64,000 bases of DNA from Microvirga subterranea (lineage in GTDB: Bacteria; Pseudomonadota; Alphaproteobacteria; Rhizobiales; Beijerinckiaceae), in NCBI RefSeq assembly GCF_003350535.1, contig NZ_QQBB01000006.1, forward strand, positions 186,001 to 250,000, read 5' to 3'. Positions 45,467-53,217 of the stretch are shown here, piece by piece; within the stretch, counting starts at the first letter, position 1; each line of letters opens with the position of its first letter. A program made the translations under genes and the position numbers. The notes under the pieces are model-generated. The model had not been told where the DNA came from, made no database searches, and saw only the letters and a list, made by a program, of their open reading frames with translations.

Positions 45467-46755
45467 CAGCGGCGCGCCCCGAGCTTTGCCTGGACGATGA
45501 AGGGCTCGATCGACTGCATGGTCCGGTCGACCGCGCCCCCGAGCACATGTACGGCGTCGGCCGCCGCGCGAGCCATGTCCCGGGTCAAAGCGGGGTTCGA
45601 GAGGAGCCGGCTGACCGCCCGCGCGAGCGCAGCGCTGTCCTTCACCATCAGGGCCCCGCGCGCCTCGTCGATCGCCGCGTAGATCTCTGCCGCGCTGTGC
45701 ACGTGCGGGCCGTGCAGGATCGCCGCGCCGAGCTTTGCGGGTTCGATGGGGTTGTGGCCGCCGATGGGCACGAGCGTACCGCCCATGAGCACGATGTTGG
45801 CGAGGCGGTAGAACAGGCCCATCTCGCCCACCGTGTCGGCGACATAGACGTCTGTTGCCCGGTCGGGATGCATGCCCTGCGAACGCCGCCCGGCGCGCAG
45901 GCCCGCCCGCTCGGCCATCGCGGCGACCTCCGGGCCCCGGTGCGGATGGCGGGGCGCGATGATCGTCAGGAGATGCGGATGGTGCTGGGCCAGCGCCCGG
46001 TGCACCGCGACGACGGATTCCTCCTCGCCCGGATGGGTGCTTGCGGCGAGCCAGAGGGGGCGTCCGGCCACGAGGCCCGACAAATGGGCGACCACCCGGG
46101 GATCGGCCGGTGGCGGAGCGGAGTCGAACTTGAGGTTGCCCGAGACGAGCACCCGCGGCGCGCCGAGGCGCGCCAGGCGCTCCGCGTCCTCCTGCGTCTG
46201 GGCGAGGCAGAGGGCGAAGCGCTCCAGCAGGGACCCGATGATGCGCGGCAGCTTCTGCCAGCGCTGGAACGAGCGGTCGGACATGCGCCCGTTCACGAGC
46301 ACGAGCGGGATGTGACGCTGGTCCAGGGCCATGACCGTGTTGGGCCAGATCTCTGATTCCGCCACGAGGGCGAGGTCCGGCTGCCAGTGGTCGAGGAAGC
46401 GCCGGATGTAGCGCGGCACGTCGACTGGGACGAACTGGTGGACAGCGCCCGGGGGAAGCCGGCGGGCGATCAGGGACGCCGAAGTCTTCGTGCCGGAGGT
46501 GACCAGCACCGCCACCCCGCGCTGGGTGAGGCGCTCCACCACGGGCAGGAGCGACAGGGTCTCGCCGATGCTGGCGCCATGGACCCAGACCAGATGCCCC
46601 TTGGGACGGGCGCGGCTGGGATAGCCCTGGCGCTCGCCCAGGCGGGTGCGGTCCTCGCGCCCTTTTCGCTGGCGCCAGTAGAGCAGCCCGACCACGGCCG
46701 GCTCGAGGATTGCAGTGGCGGTGCGGTAGGTCCTGACCAGGAAGGGAAGGCTCAT
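45466..46755 (-). CDS. waaA: 3-deoxy-D-manno-octulosonic acid (Kdo) transferase
   Basis: Adds Kdo to lipid IV-A at the inner membrane. 429 residues. There is an N-terminal membrane anchor, WVHGASIGETLSLLP with the catalytic Glu, the acceptor-side LVAESEIWPN, and the CMP-Kdo-binding GGTLVPIGGHNPIEPA. It overlaps the acyltransferase gene by 4 nt (ATGA) and lpxK by 1 nt, so the three genes are tightly coupled. Confidence 0.95.
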   Translation of the reverse strand: MSLPFLVRTYRTATAILEPAVVGLLYWRQRKGREDRTRLGERQGYPSRARPKGHLVWVHGASIGETLSLLPVVERLTQRGVAVLVTSGTKTSASLIARRLPPGAVHQFVPVDVPRYIRRFLDHWQPDLALVAESEIWPNTVMALDQRHIPLVLVNGRMSDRSFQRWQKLPRIIGSLLERFALCLAQTQEDAERLARLGAPRVLVSGNLKFDSAPPPADPRVVAHLSGLVAGRPLWLAASTHPGEEESVVAVHRALAQHHPHLLTIIAPRHPHRGPEVAAMAERAGLRAGRRSQGMHPDRATDVYVADTVGEMGLFYRLANIVLMGGTLVPIGGHNPIEPAKLGAAILHGPHVHSAAEIYAAIDEARGALMVKDSAALARAVSRLLSNPALTRDMARAAADAVHVLGGAVDRTMQSIEPFIVQAKLGARR

Positions 46756-47507
46756 GCGCGCGAGCCTCCCGCGAGCGCCGTCCCATGCCTCTCGGCACGA
46801 ACCTTGGCGCCGGGATCCTTTTGGCCGATCAGCCCGTAGGCGCGCTCGTGCACGGCATCGAGCTCCCTCTCGACGGACTGGCGCAGGGCCTCGAGTGTCT
46901 GAGGATCAGCATCGCGCGGCACGTGGATGGGGTCGCCCAGCACCATGGCGCCCCGGCCGAAGGGCAGGCCGATGCTGGCCTTGTCCCAGCTGTCGAAATC
47001 CATGCGCCGGCTCGTCACCACCGCGACGGGCACGATGGGGCGCCCCGACATCTGGGCCAGGGTCACGATGCCCTCGCCGCAGACCCGGGCGATCTTCGGA
47101 ATGTCGGCGGTCATGACCACCATCTCGCCGTCGCCCAAGGCCCGCAGCATTGCCCGCATGGCCGCCACGCCGCCCTTCTTGCGGATGTCGCGTCCCCGCG
47201 CGCCGGAGCCGCGGATCGCCCTCACGCCCAAGTGGCGCAGCGCGATGGCGTTGAACTCGCCGTCGCCGGAACGCGACACGAGGCTCGCGGCCCGGTCCTC
47301 GGGCCGCTTGGCGAAGTGAATCATGAAATGCTGCCCGTGCCACATGGCGGCGATCACGGGCATCATGGGGCCGATCCGGTCATAGGCATCCGCCGGTTCC
47401 ATGACGAACCGGTTCGTGCGCCGCACGAGCTTGAGATAGCCCGCGACGAGCCCGCCCAGGGCTTCCTGGACGGGGCGCGCACGGATGATGCGTTTGACGA
47501 AGCTCAT
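46752..47507 (-). CDS. DUF374 lysophospholipid acyltransferase-like protein
   Basis: 251 residues. The HxxxF-type acyltransferase signature is AAMWHGQHFMIHF. SRSGDGEFNAIALRHLGV and IPKIARVCGEGIVTLAQM belong to the DUF374 family related to LpxL/PlsC. In Rhizobiales this gene accompanies waaA and lpxK, so acylation of lipid A is a reasonable inference. No membrane signal is evident beyond the amphipathic N-terminus. Confidence 0.85.
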   Translation of the reverse strand: MSFVKRIIRARPVQEALGGLVAGYLKLVRRTNRFVMEPADAYDRIGPMMPVIAAMWHGQHFMIHFAKRPEDRAASLVSRSGDGEFNAIALRHLGVRAIRGSGARGRDIRKKGGVAAMRAMLRALGDGEMVVMTADIPKIARVCGEGIVTLAQMSGRPIVPVAVVTSRRMDFDSWDKASIGLPFGRGAMVLGDPIHVPRDADPQTLEALRQSVERELDAVHERAYGLIGQKDPGAKVRAERHGTALAGGSRA

Positions 47508-47519
47508 CGCCTGCGACGA

Positions 47520-47753
47520 TCAGCTCTGCTGCGGATCCAGCAGGCGGTGCAGGTGCACAATGAAGTAGCGCATGTGCGCATTGTCCACGCTCGCCTGCGC
47601 CTTGGCCTTCCAGGCCGCATGGGCGGTTGCGTAATTCGGGTAGATCCCGACGATGTCCAGCTTCGAAAGATCCCGGAAATCCACGGAATCGAGATTGGTG
47701 AGCTCGCCTCCGAAAACCAGGTGAAGGAGTTGCTTGCCGGGCTGGTCGGTCAT
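47520..47753 (-). CDS. DUF4170 domain protein
   Basis: A 77-residue soluble protein matching DUF4170: LHLVFGGELTNLDSVDFRDL, DIVGIYPNYATAHAAWKAKA and MRYFIVHLHRLLDPQ. Function unknown. It lies 12 nt before the acyltransferase gene and 57 nt after cysQ, inside the lipid A operon, so it may support that pathway. Confidence 0.83.
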   Translation of the reverse strand: MTDQPGKQLLHLVFGGELTNLDSVDFRDLSKLDIVGIYPNYATAHAAWKAKAQASVDNAHMRYFIVHLHRLLDPQQS

Positions 47754-47810
47754 GGTGAAAGGATTCTCCTAGGGAAAACGCAATAGAGTTGCCGAACGAG
47801 GCTGTTCCGT

Positions 47811-48659
47811 TCAGGTCCTCATGGCTCCAATAGCACGGGGATGCAACCGTGACGCAACGGCAACCATCTCGCCATGGCGCGGTTGCGGCTTGTTGTAGGC
47901 AGGAGCGGTCCCGGCGAAGTCGGTCAGCAGGGCGCCGGCCTCGTGCAGGATCAGGTCGGCCGCGGCGATATCCCAGTCGTGGGCGTTGGACGAGACGAGG
48001 CCCACATCGATGGAGCCTTCCGCCACCCGGGCGAGGCGCAGCGCCAGGGACGGCACCTTCGGCAGATGCTGAATCGGGCCGATATGGCGGGCGAACCGGT
48101 CCACCAGCGGCTTCGGGCCGGCGACCCGCGGATCCTTCGGGACGGCTCCCGACAGTTGCAGCCGTTCGCCGTTGCGCCACGCGCCGCTGCCGATCCGCGC
48201 CTCGTAGAGATGATCGTGAATCGGCGCATAGATGACGCCGAGCACGGGCCGCCCGTCCTCGACGAGAGCGATGGAGACGGACCAATCCGGATGTCCGGTC
48301 GAGAAGGCGCGGGTGCCGTCGATCGGGTCGACGATCCAGACGAGCCGCTTGTCGAGACGCGTCGGATTGTCCGCCGTCTCCTCCGACAGCCATGCGGCCT
48401 CGGGCAGAAGCCCTGCGAGATGGTTCTTCAGGAAGGTGTCGACGGCGATGTCCGCCTCCGTCACGGGCGAGGAGTGCTCCTTGTACCAGAGGCGCGCCGC
48501 CGTCTTCGTGCCGGAGCGGTAGAAGGGCAGGGCGATCGCGCCCGCCTGACGCGCCGCATCGCGCACGGCCTGACCGAGGGAGGGGGAAAAATCGGAAGGA
48601 GCAAGCATCAGGAGGAGATGGGGAGCAGCGGCGGAAGATGCCACCCGGGCCGATACCAT
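47811..48659 (-). CDS. cysQ: 3'(2'),5'-bisphosphate nucleotidase CysQ-like, inositol-phosphatase family
   Basis: 282 residues. Metal-binding motifs are LSEETADN, VDPIDGTRAFSTG and HDWDIAAADLILHEAG. The family removes the 3'-phosphate of PAP or hydrolyses inositol phosphates; context with lipid A genes does not decide between them. ATGs at 48659 and 48608 are both possible; neither has a clear ribosome site. Confidence 0.87.
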   Translation of the reverse strand: MVSARVASSAAAPHLLLMLAPSDFSPSLGQAVRDAARQAGAIALPFYRSGTKTAARLWYKEHSSPVTEADIAVDTFLKNHLAGLLPEAAWLSEETADNPTRLDKRLVWIVDPIDGTRAFSTGHPDWSVSIALVEDGRPVLGVIYAPIHDHLYEARIGSGAWRNGERLQLSGAVPKDPRVAGPKPLVDRFARHIGPIQHLPKVPSLALRLARVAEGSIDVGLVSSNAHDWDIAAADLILHEAGALLTDFAGTAPAYNKPQPRHGEMVAVASRLHPRAIGAMRT

Positions 48660-48836
48660 ACCGGAGTTGCCTGAGCGAGATGGAAGGTTTTGTTGATCAT
48701 CAGAGGCGAAACCATCCCGGCAACGCTCCCTTAACCTAAGCTCTTAAGCCGATCGGCACGGGAAGCGGTCCAGGTTGCTCCCGCCGCGAGCGGTCCGCAG
48801 AGGCAGCCGGCCGGCGCGAAACCAACGACTTCAGGG

Positions 48837-49307
48837 ATGGGACAGGTGATGCACAGGAGCGGGCTCAATCCTTTAACCGGTGGCGCAGGCCATGCGGTCC
48901 AGGTTCACGCTTATCCCGAAGCCATCATCGGTCGGTTCGGAACCTCTGCCACGGCGCTGGCCCTCCAGGCCGACCCGAACGGACGAGACTTCCGCCTCGT
49001 ACTCCTCGCCGGCACCCGGCCGCTCATGACCCTTGGCCCTTACGCGGAGGAGGACGTGGTGGCTGAGTGGCGCGCGCTTGGCGCCGCAGCCGGTCTTCCC
49101 CTGACCGTGAGGTTCTCCAACGGGTCGGTCATGGCCTTGTACCGGCAGGTCGGGCGGCTCCAAGTCGGGCCGTTGTGGCCGCGCAGCCGCCACAAGCTGC
49201 TCACCTCACGCCGCCCCCGCTTCCTGACGCGGCGAAAGACGGGGTGCATGCCTGCCCGGCCGCACGTGTTCCGGGAGCAGGAGATTATCGCGCGTCTGGA
49301 CGTCTGA
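48837..49307 (+). CDS. Hypothetical protein, possibly DUF6101
   Basis: 156 residues. The central part (ALQADPNGRDFRLVLLAGTR and PYAEEDVVAEWRALGAAAGL) looks like a compact alpha/beta fold. The C-terminal third is very basic (RRPRFLTRRKTGCMPARPHVFR), suggesting nucleic-acid or membrane contact. I believe it belongs to DUF6101, seen in Methylobacteriaceae and Bradyrhizobiaceae, but cannot confirm it. It converges on ubiA with a 3-nt gap. An alternative ATG is at 48849. Confidence 0.65.
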   Translation: MGQVMHRSGLNPLTGGAGHAVQVHAYPEAIIGRFGTSATALALQADPNGRDFRLVLLAGTRPLMTLGPYAEEDVVAEWRALGAAAGLPLTVRFSNGSVMALYRQVGRLQVGPLWPRSRHKLLTSRRPRFLTRRKTGCMPARPHVFREQEIIARLDV

Positions 49308-49310
49308 GCC

Positions 49311-50249
49311 TCAAAGAGCCCGGAGGGCGCTTTCCAGCGTCATCGCCGCAAACAGGATCAGGCCCGCATCGCGGTTGGAGCGGAACAGGCGCAGCGCGCC
49401 GGCCCCGTCCGAGCGGTCGATCCGGACCACCTGCCAGCCGAGGTGGAGGGCAAAGGCCGCAAGGCCCGCGAAGGCGATCGGGCCCGCATCGGCCAGGATG
49501 AACGCCACCACCATGAATATGACTGTCAGGGCGTAGCAGGCGGCGACGCCGAGCCGGACCTTCTCGCCGAAGAAGCGGGCGGAAGACTTGATGCCCACAA
49601 CCTCGTCGTCCTCGATGTCCTGGAGGGCATAGATGGTGTCGTAGCCCACGACCCAAGCGATGCTGCCGAGATAAAGCGCGACGGCTGGGGCGCTCAAGGA
49701 CCCGAAGGCCGTGGCCCAACCCATCAGGGCGCCCCAGGCGAAGGCCAGCCCCAGCACGATCTGCGGCATCCAGAAGAAGCGTTTCATGAAGGGATAGAGC
49801 GCCACGATCCCGAGCGACGCAAAGCCTGTGGCGATGGCGAAGCCGTTGAACTGGAGCAGGACGGCGAGGCCCACGAGGCATTGGAGGATCAGGAACGCGA
49901 CGGCGCCCTTGAGGCTCACCTGACCCGACGGCAGGGGACGTCCGCGAGTCCGCTCCACCTTGGTGTCGAGGTCCCGGTCGACGATGTCGTTATAGGTGCA
50001 GCCGGCGCCGCGCATGGCGACGGCGCCGATGAGGAACAGGATACAATGGAACGGATCCGCCCAGGGACGGCCCGCCGCGAGGGCCGCAAGAGCGGCGGAC
50101 CACCAGCAGGGGAGGAGCAGGAGCCACCAGCCGATCGGCCGCTCGATGCGGGCAAGGCGCAGATAGGGCCTTAGCCTGGCCGGAGCCAGGCGATCGGCCC
50201 AATGGCCCCGGACGGCATCGGGAAGGGACGGCGCGGCGGGGCGCTCCAT
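49311..50249 (-). CDS. ubiA: 4-hydroxybenzoate polyprenyltransferase
   Basis: Ubiquinone pathway enzyme in the inner membrane. 312 residues, about eight or nine helices. The first Asp-rich motif is YNDIVDRDLDTKVERTRGRP and the second YALQDIEDDEVVG, the sites that hold Mg-prenyl diphosphate. Its start lies 15 nt after the stop of the small exported protein gene. Confidence 0.94.
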   Translation of the reverse strand: MERPAAPSLPDAVRGHWADRLAPARLRPYLRLARIERPIGWWLLLLPCWWSAALAALAAGRPWADPFHCILFLIGAVAMRGAGCTYNDIVDRDLDTKVERTRGRPLPSGQVSLKGAVAFLILQCLVGLAVLLQFNGFAIATGFASLGIVALYPFMKRFFWMPQIVLGLAFAWGALMGWATAFGSLSAPAVALYLGSIAWVVGYDTIYALQDIEDDEVVGIKSSARFFGEKVRLGVAACYALTVIFMVVAFILADAGPIAFAGLAAFALHLGWQVVRIDRSDGAGALRLFRSNRDAGLILFAAMTLESALRAL

Positions 50250-50264
50250 CGGAGGGCCGTCGCC

Positions 50265-50735
50265 TTAGAGCGCACCCTTCGGCATGGTGTAGGAGCCGGT
50301 GAGACCGCCGCCGCCGAGCAGGCCCTGGCGGCCCTGCTGCTGAGCCTGCTGGGCCTTCTTCTGCATTTCGGCAATCTTCGCGGCCGCCGTGCAGGCCTGG
50401 CCCTTCATGTTCTGGGCGCGCTTGTGATCTTCCGTAAAGCTCTGGGCGAACTGGTCGGGAACCTGGCACCAGTCCTTGTTGGCGTTGAGCCACTTCACGC
50501 CGGTCTCGCCGTTCGCGACGAGCTTGGTGAAGATGCCGCAGGCGGCGCGCGGATCGATCTGCTTCTTCTTGTTGCCCTCGCCGCCGAGCTTGTTGATCTG
50601 CTGAATCAGGCCCTGGCGTTCGCTGAGGAATTTCTGCGCGTCCTGGCAGGAACTCGACTGAGCCAGGGCCGGAGCGGCCGCAAAAATGCCAGCGGCGGCA
50701 ATCGCAGCCGTAAGGTGCGAACGGAGATGCGTCAT
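50265..50735 (-). CDS. Exported protein of unknown function
   Basis: 156 residues with a signal peptide (MTHLRSHLTAAIAAAGIFAAAPALA). The mature part has four Cys (SSSCQDA, RAACGIF, DWCQVP, GQACTAA) and a helical character, with a long Gln/Ala stretch near the end (MQKKAQQAQQQGRQ). It probably resides in the periplasm. The ATG at 50735 is preferred over a TTG at 50741. It may be co-transcribed with ubiA. Confidence 0.72.
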   Translation of the reverse strand: MTHLRSHLTAAIAAAGIFAAAPALAQSSSCQDAQKFLSERQGLIQQINKLGGEGNKKKQIDPRAACGIFTKLVANGETGVKWLNANKDWCQVPDQFAQSFTEDHKRAQNMKGQACTAAAKIAEMQKKAQQAQQQGRQGLLGGGGLTGSYTMPKGAL

Positions 50736-50870
50736 TGGCAAAGTCCTTCAAACAAGCGCGCGACGTCTCGCGAGCCGGTGCTCTGTTAGCAGGTTAAGAC
50801 CCTTCAGGCCAAGCGGCGAATGGCCCCGCGCAGGTAATAAGGTGTCCTGGCGCACCTAAATTCCGTGTGA

Positions 50871-50930
50871 GCGAGCGCCGCTCGCCTCTCCCATGAGAGG
50901 GGGCAAATTGCTAAGAGAGGGTTTCCCTCT
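50871..50930. repeat. Cluster of three small palindromes
   Basis: GCGAGCG-CC-GCTCGC is followed by CCTCTC-CCAT-GAGAGG and AGAGGG-TTT-CCCTCT. The three perfect hairpins occupy 60 nt in the rsmE upstream region. They look like one degenerate intergenic repeat element. No T-run follows. Confidence 0.55.
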
Positions 50931-51010
50931 GCCCGGGGCGGCACCTGTCCAGGCGGTCCGACGGGCTGCGGAAGCGCCGCTTCGCCTCATTCTCGATCGT
51001 CAATTGCGGG

Positions 51011-51763
51011 ATGATCATGGCTGCTTACGACTTCAATGCTCCCCGCCTGTTCGTGGATGCCCCGCTCCGGACAGGGGCGCGCATCTCCCTGGATCGCGGC
51101 CAGGCCAATTACCTGCTGAACGTCCTGCGCCTCAAGGCCGGCGAACCGGTCCTGGTCTTTAACGGTCGCGACGGCGAGTGGCGGGCCGAGGTTTCGGTCG
51201 AGGGGCGCAAGTCGGCCGACCTGGTCTGCGTCGAGCAGACCCGCACGCAGATCCCCCAGCCGGATCTCGTCTATGCCTTCGCACCCCTCAAGCACGCGCG
51301 CCTCGACTATATGGTGCAGAAGGCGGTCGAGATGGGGGCGGGGGTCCTCCAGCCGGTCATCACCCGCCGGACCCAGAGCACCCGGGTCAATCTTGAGCGC
51401 ATGCGGAGTAACGCCATCGAGGCGGCGGAGCAGTGCGGCATCCTGTCGATCCCTGAGATCCGGGACGAGATGAATTTCGACAAATTCATCAATGGGTTGG
51501 AGAAAGATCGACTGGTCGTTTTCTGCGACGAGGACGCCCCCGTCTCCAACCCGGTCGAGGCATTGTCAAGCTTCGGGAACAAGAAGGCCGGTCTTGTCGT
51601 TGTCGTGGGCCCCGAGGGGGGCTTTACCGACCCGGAGAGAGCGCTTGCTGTCGCCCACGAAAGTTGTGTTCGCGTATCGTTGGGACCGCGAATCTTGCGC
51701 GCCGACACAGCCGCCGTTGCGGCGCTGGCGGTCGTTCAGTCCGTGCTTGGCGATTGGAGCTGA
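51011..51763 (+). CDS. rsmE: 16S rRNA (uracil1498-N3)-methyltransferase
   Basis: SPOUT-class enzyme of 250 residues. The N-terminal PUA-like part is FVDAPLRTGARISLDRGQ, and the knotted SAM site is VVGPEGGFTDPERALA with LGPRILRADTAAVAAL. It methylates U1498 of 16S rRNA. An in-frame ATG at 51017 is also possible. The GCS2-type ligase gene follows at 172 nt. Confidence 0.94.
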   Translation: MIMAAYDFNAPRLFVDAPLRTGARISLDRGQANYLLNVLRLKAGEPVLVFNGRDGEWRAEVSVEGRKSADLVCVEQTRTQIPQPDLVYAFAPLKHARLDYMVQKAVEMGAGVLQPVITRRTQSTRVNLERMRSNAIEAAEQCGILSIPEIRDEMNFDKFINGLEKDRLVVFCDEDAPVSNPVEALSSFGNKKAGLVVVVGPEGGFTDPERALAVAHESCVRVSLGPRILRADTAAVAALAVVQSVLGDWS

Positions 51764-51935
51764 TCCGACCATCCGACGATGGCCGGCCGCGATCCTCCTC
51801 TAGCTTCAGAAGCTTAGCAGTTTATGCCAGACAGGCCCCAATCTCGCCCCATTCAAGGGCAGGTTGGAGCCCGCGCTCGCAAGAAGATCTCCCCAGATCG
51901 TCGGCAACAGGAATAATAAGTTTGAGGAAGACAAA

Positions 51936-53075
51936 ATGAGCGGGGATTACAAGTTCGGTATCGAAGAGGAATACTTCGTCAACGACGCCGCCAAGCGGGA
52001 TGTCGCTCGAGGAAAAGTGAAGGAATTCTTCGACAAGTGCCGTCATGAGCTCTCGGAAGACATTCAGCCCGAGATGCTCGAGCCCCAGATCGAGATCGCC
52101 ACGAAGCCGTCCCTCGACTTCGCCGATGCGCGGACGCAGCTCGTCGACCTCCGGTCATCGGTGGGCGCGATCGCCCGCGACCACAACCTGACCGTGATGG
52201 CGTCCGGGACCCATCCGCTGGCCATGTGGGCGCGGGTGCGCCCGAATGCCCAGCCGCGCTACGGCAAGGTGATGCACGATCTGCAGATGGTCGGCAGCCG
52301 CGTGGTGGTCTGCGGCATGCATGTTCATGTGGAGGTGCCGGATCTGGCCGCCCGCGTGGACATCATGAACCGGATCCAGCCCTATCTGCCGCTGCTCCTG
52401 GCGCTCTCGACCTCGTCGCCGTTCTGGCAGTCGCAGCGCACGGGCCTGCTCGGCTATCGCCTCGCCGCTTATCGCGAGCTGCCGCGCACGGGCCTGCCCG
52501 ACCTGTTCCAGGATGCGGCGGACTATCAGCGCTACATCGACACTCTCGTGGCGGCCCGTGCCATCGAGAATTCGAGCTACGTATGGTGGGTGATCCGTCC
52601 GTCGCTGAAGCATCCGACCCTGGAGCTCAGGGTGGCCGACAGCTGCACGCGCGTGGACGACACCCTCGCGATCGCGGCCCTCTATCGCTGCCTCGTGCGC
52701 CACCTCCACCGCGACCCGACGCTCAATGCCGGCCAGACCGGCGCCTCCCGGGCGATCAACGACGAGAACGGCTGGCGGGCGCAGCGCTACGGCATCCACG
52801 GAAGCTTCGTCGACGAGGCGTCGCGCAGCGCCAAGCCCGTCCGGCAGATCCTGGACGAGACCCTCGACCTCGTGGCCGACGACGCGAAGGCGCTCGGATG
52901 CGAGCGGGAGCTCGACCTCGCCCGCTGGATCGTCGCCCGCGGCACCAGCGCCGACCAGCAGCTCACCCTTTACACGGAGGCCCTGGGTCGCGGCCTGTCG
53001 AACCGGGATGCCCTGGCCGGCGTGGTGGATTGGCTGTCCGCCGAGACGGTCGGCGAGACGATGGTGCGGCACTAG
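51936..53075 (+). CDS. Carboxylate-amine ligase of the GCS2 (YbdK) family
   Basis: 379 residues. The glutamate-cysteine-ligase-like fold is shown by the start KFGIEEEYFV, the metal/ATP site GMHVHVEVPD and TLELRVADSC. YbdK-type proteins have weak glutamate-cysteine ligase activity in E. coli, and the true substrate is unknown. Here the gene lies immediately upstream of a full gshA, so a redundant or distinct peptide ligase role is plausible. The ATG at 51936 is preceded by GAGGAAG; an upstream frame from 51864 is rejected. Confidence 0.85.
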   Translation: MSGDYKFGIEEEYFVNDAAKRDVARGKVKEFFDKCRHELSEDIQPEMLEPQIEIATKPSLDFADARTQLVDLRSSVGAIARDHNLTVMASGTHPLAMWARVRPNAQPRYGKVMHDLQMVGSRVVVCGMHVHVEVPDLAARVDIMNRIQPYLPLLLALSTSSPFWQSQRTGLLGYRLAAYRELPRTGLPDLFQDAADYQRYIDTLVAARAIENSSYVWWVIRPSLKHPTLELRVADSCTRVDDTLAIAALYRCLVRHLHRDPTLNAGQTGASRAINDENGWRAQRYGIHGSFVDEASRSAKPVRQILDETLDLVADDAKALGCERELDLARWIVARGTSADQQLTLYTEALGRGLSNRDALAGVVDWLSAETVGETMVRH

Positions 53076-53133
53076 CCGTTGCTGCTCCGTGCGAGGGCTG
53101 CATGGGTCCTCGCATCAATCTGCCTGCGGCGCA

Positions 53134-53162
53134 TTGCAGCTCGGCCTTAACCCGCCTATCTA
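53134..53162 (+). promoter_or_regulatory. Candidate promoter for gshA
   Basis: TTGCAG (53134-53139) and TATCTA (53157-53162) with a 17-nt spacer fit a sigma-70-type promoter. The predicted start near 53169 would place the terminator-like hairpin within the 5' leader of gshA. Confidence 0.4.
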
Positions 53163-53178
53163 CACTCGACTTGATTCA

Positions 53179-53201
53179 GCGCGGCACCCGGCCGCGCTTT
53201 T
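53179..53201 (+). terminator. Rho-independent terminator-like hairpin just before gshA
   Basis: A perfect 6-bp stem GCGCGG/CCGCGC with a 7-nt loop runs straight into TTTT. It ends 17 nt before the gshA ATG. It may end the upstream ligase transcript, or sit in the gshA leader as an attenuator. Confidence 0.65.
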
Positions 53202-53217
53202 CTGCATGAGGTGATGC

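Noticed and set aside
45467-46798. In-frame N-terminal extension of lpxK making a 783-residue protein
   Set aside because: The extension reads waaA out of frame and is Pro/Arg/Gly noise; LpxK starts at 45466, coupled to the waaA stop.
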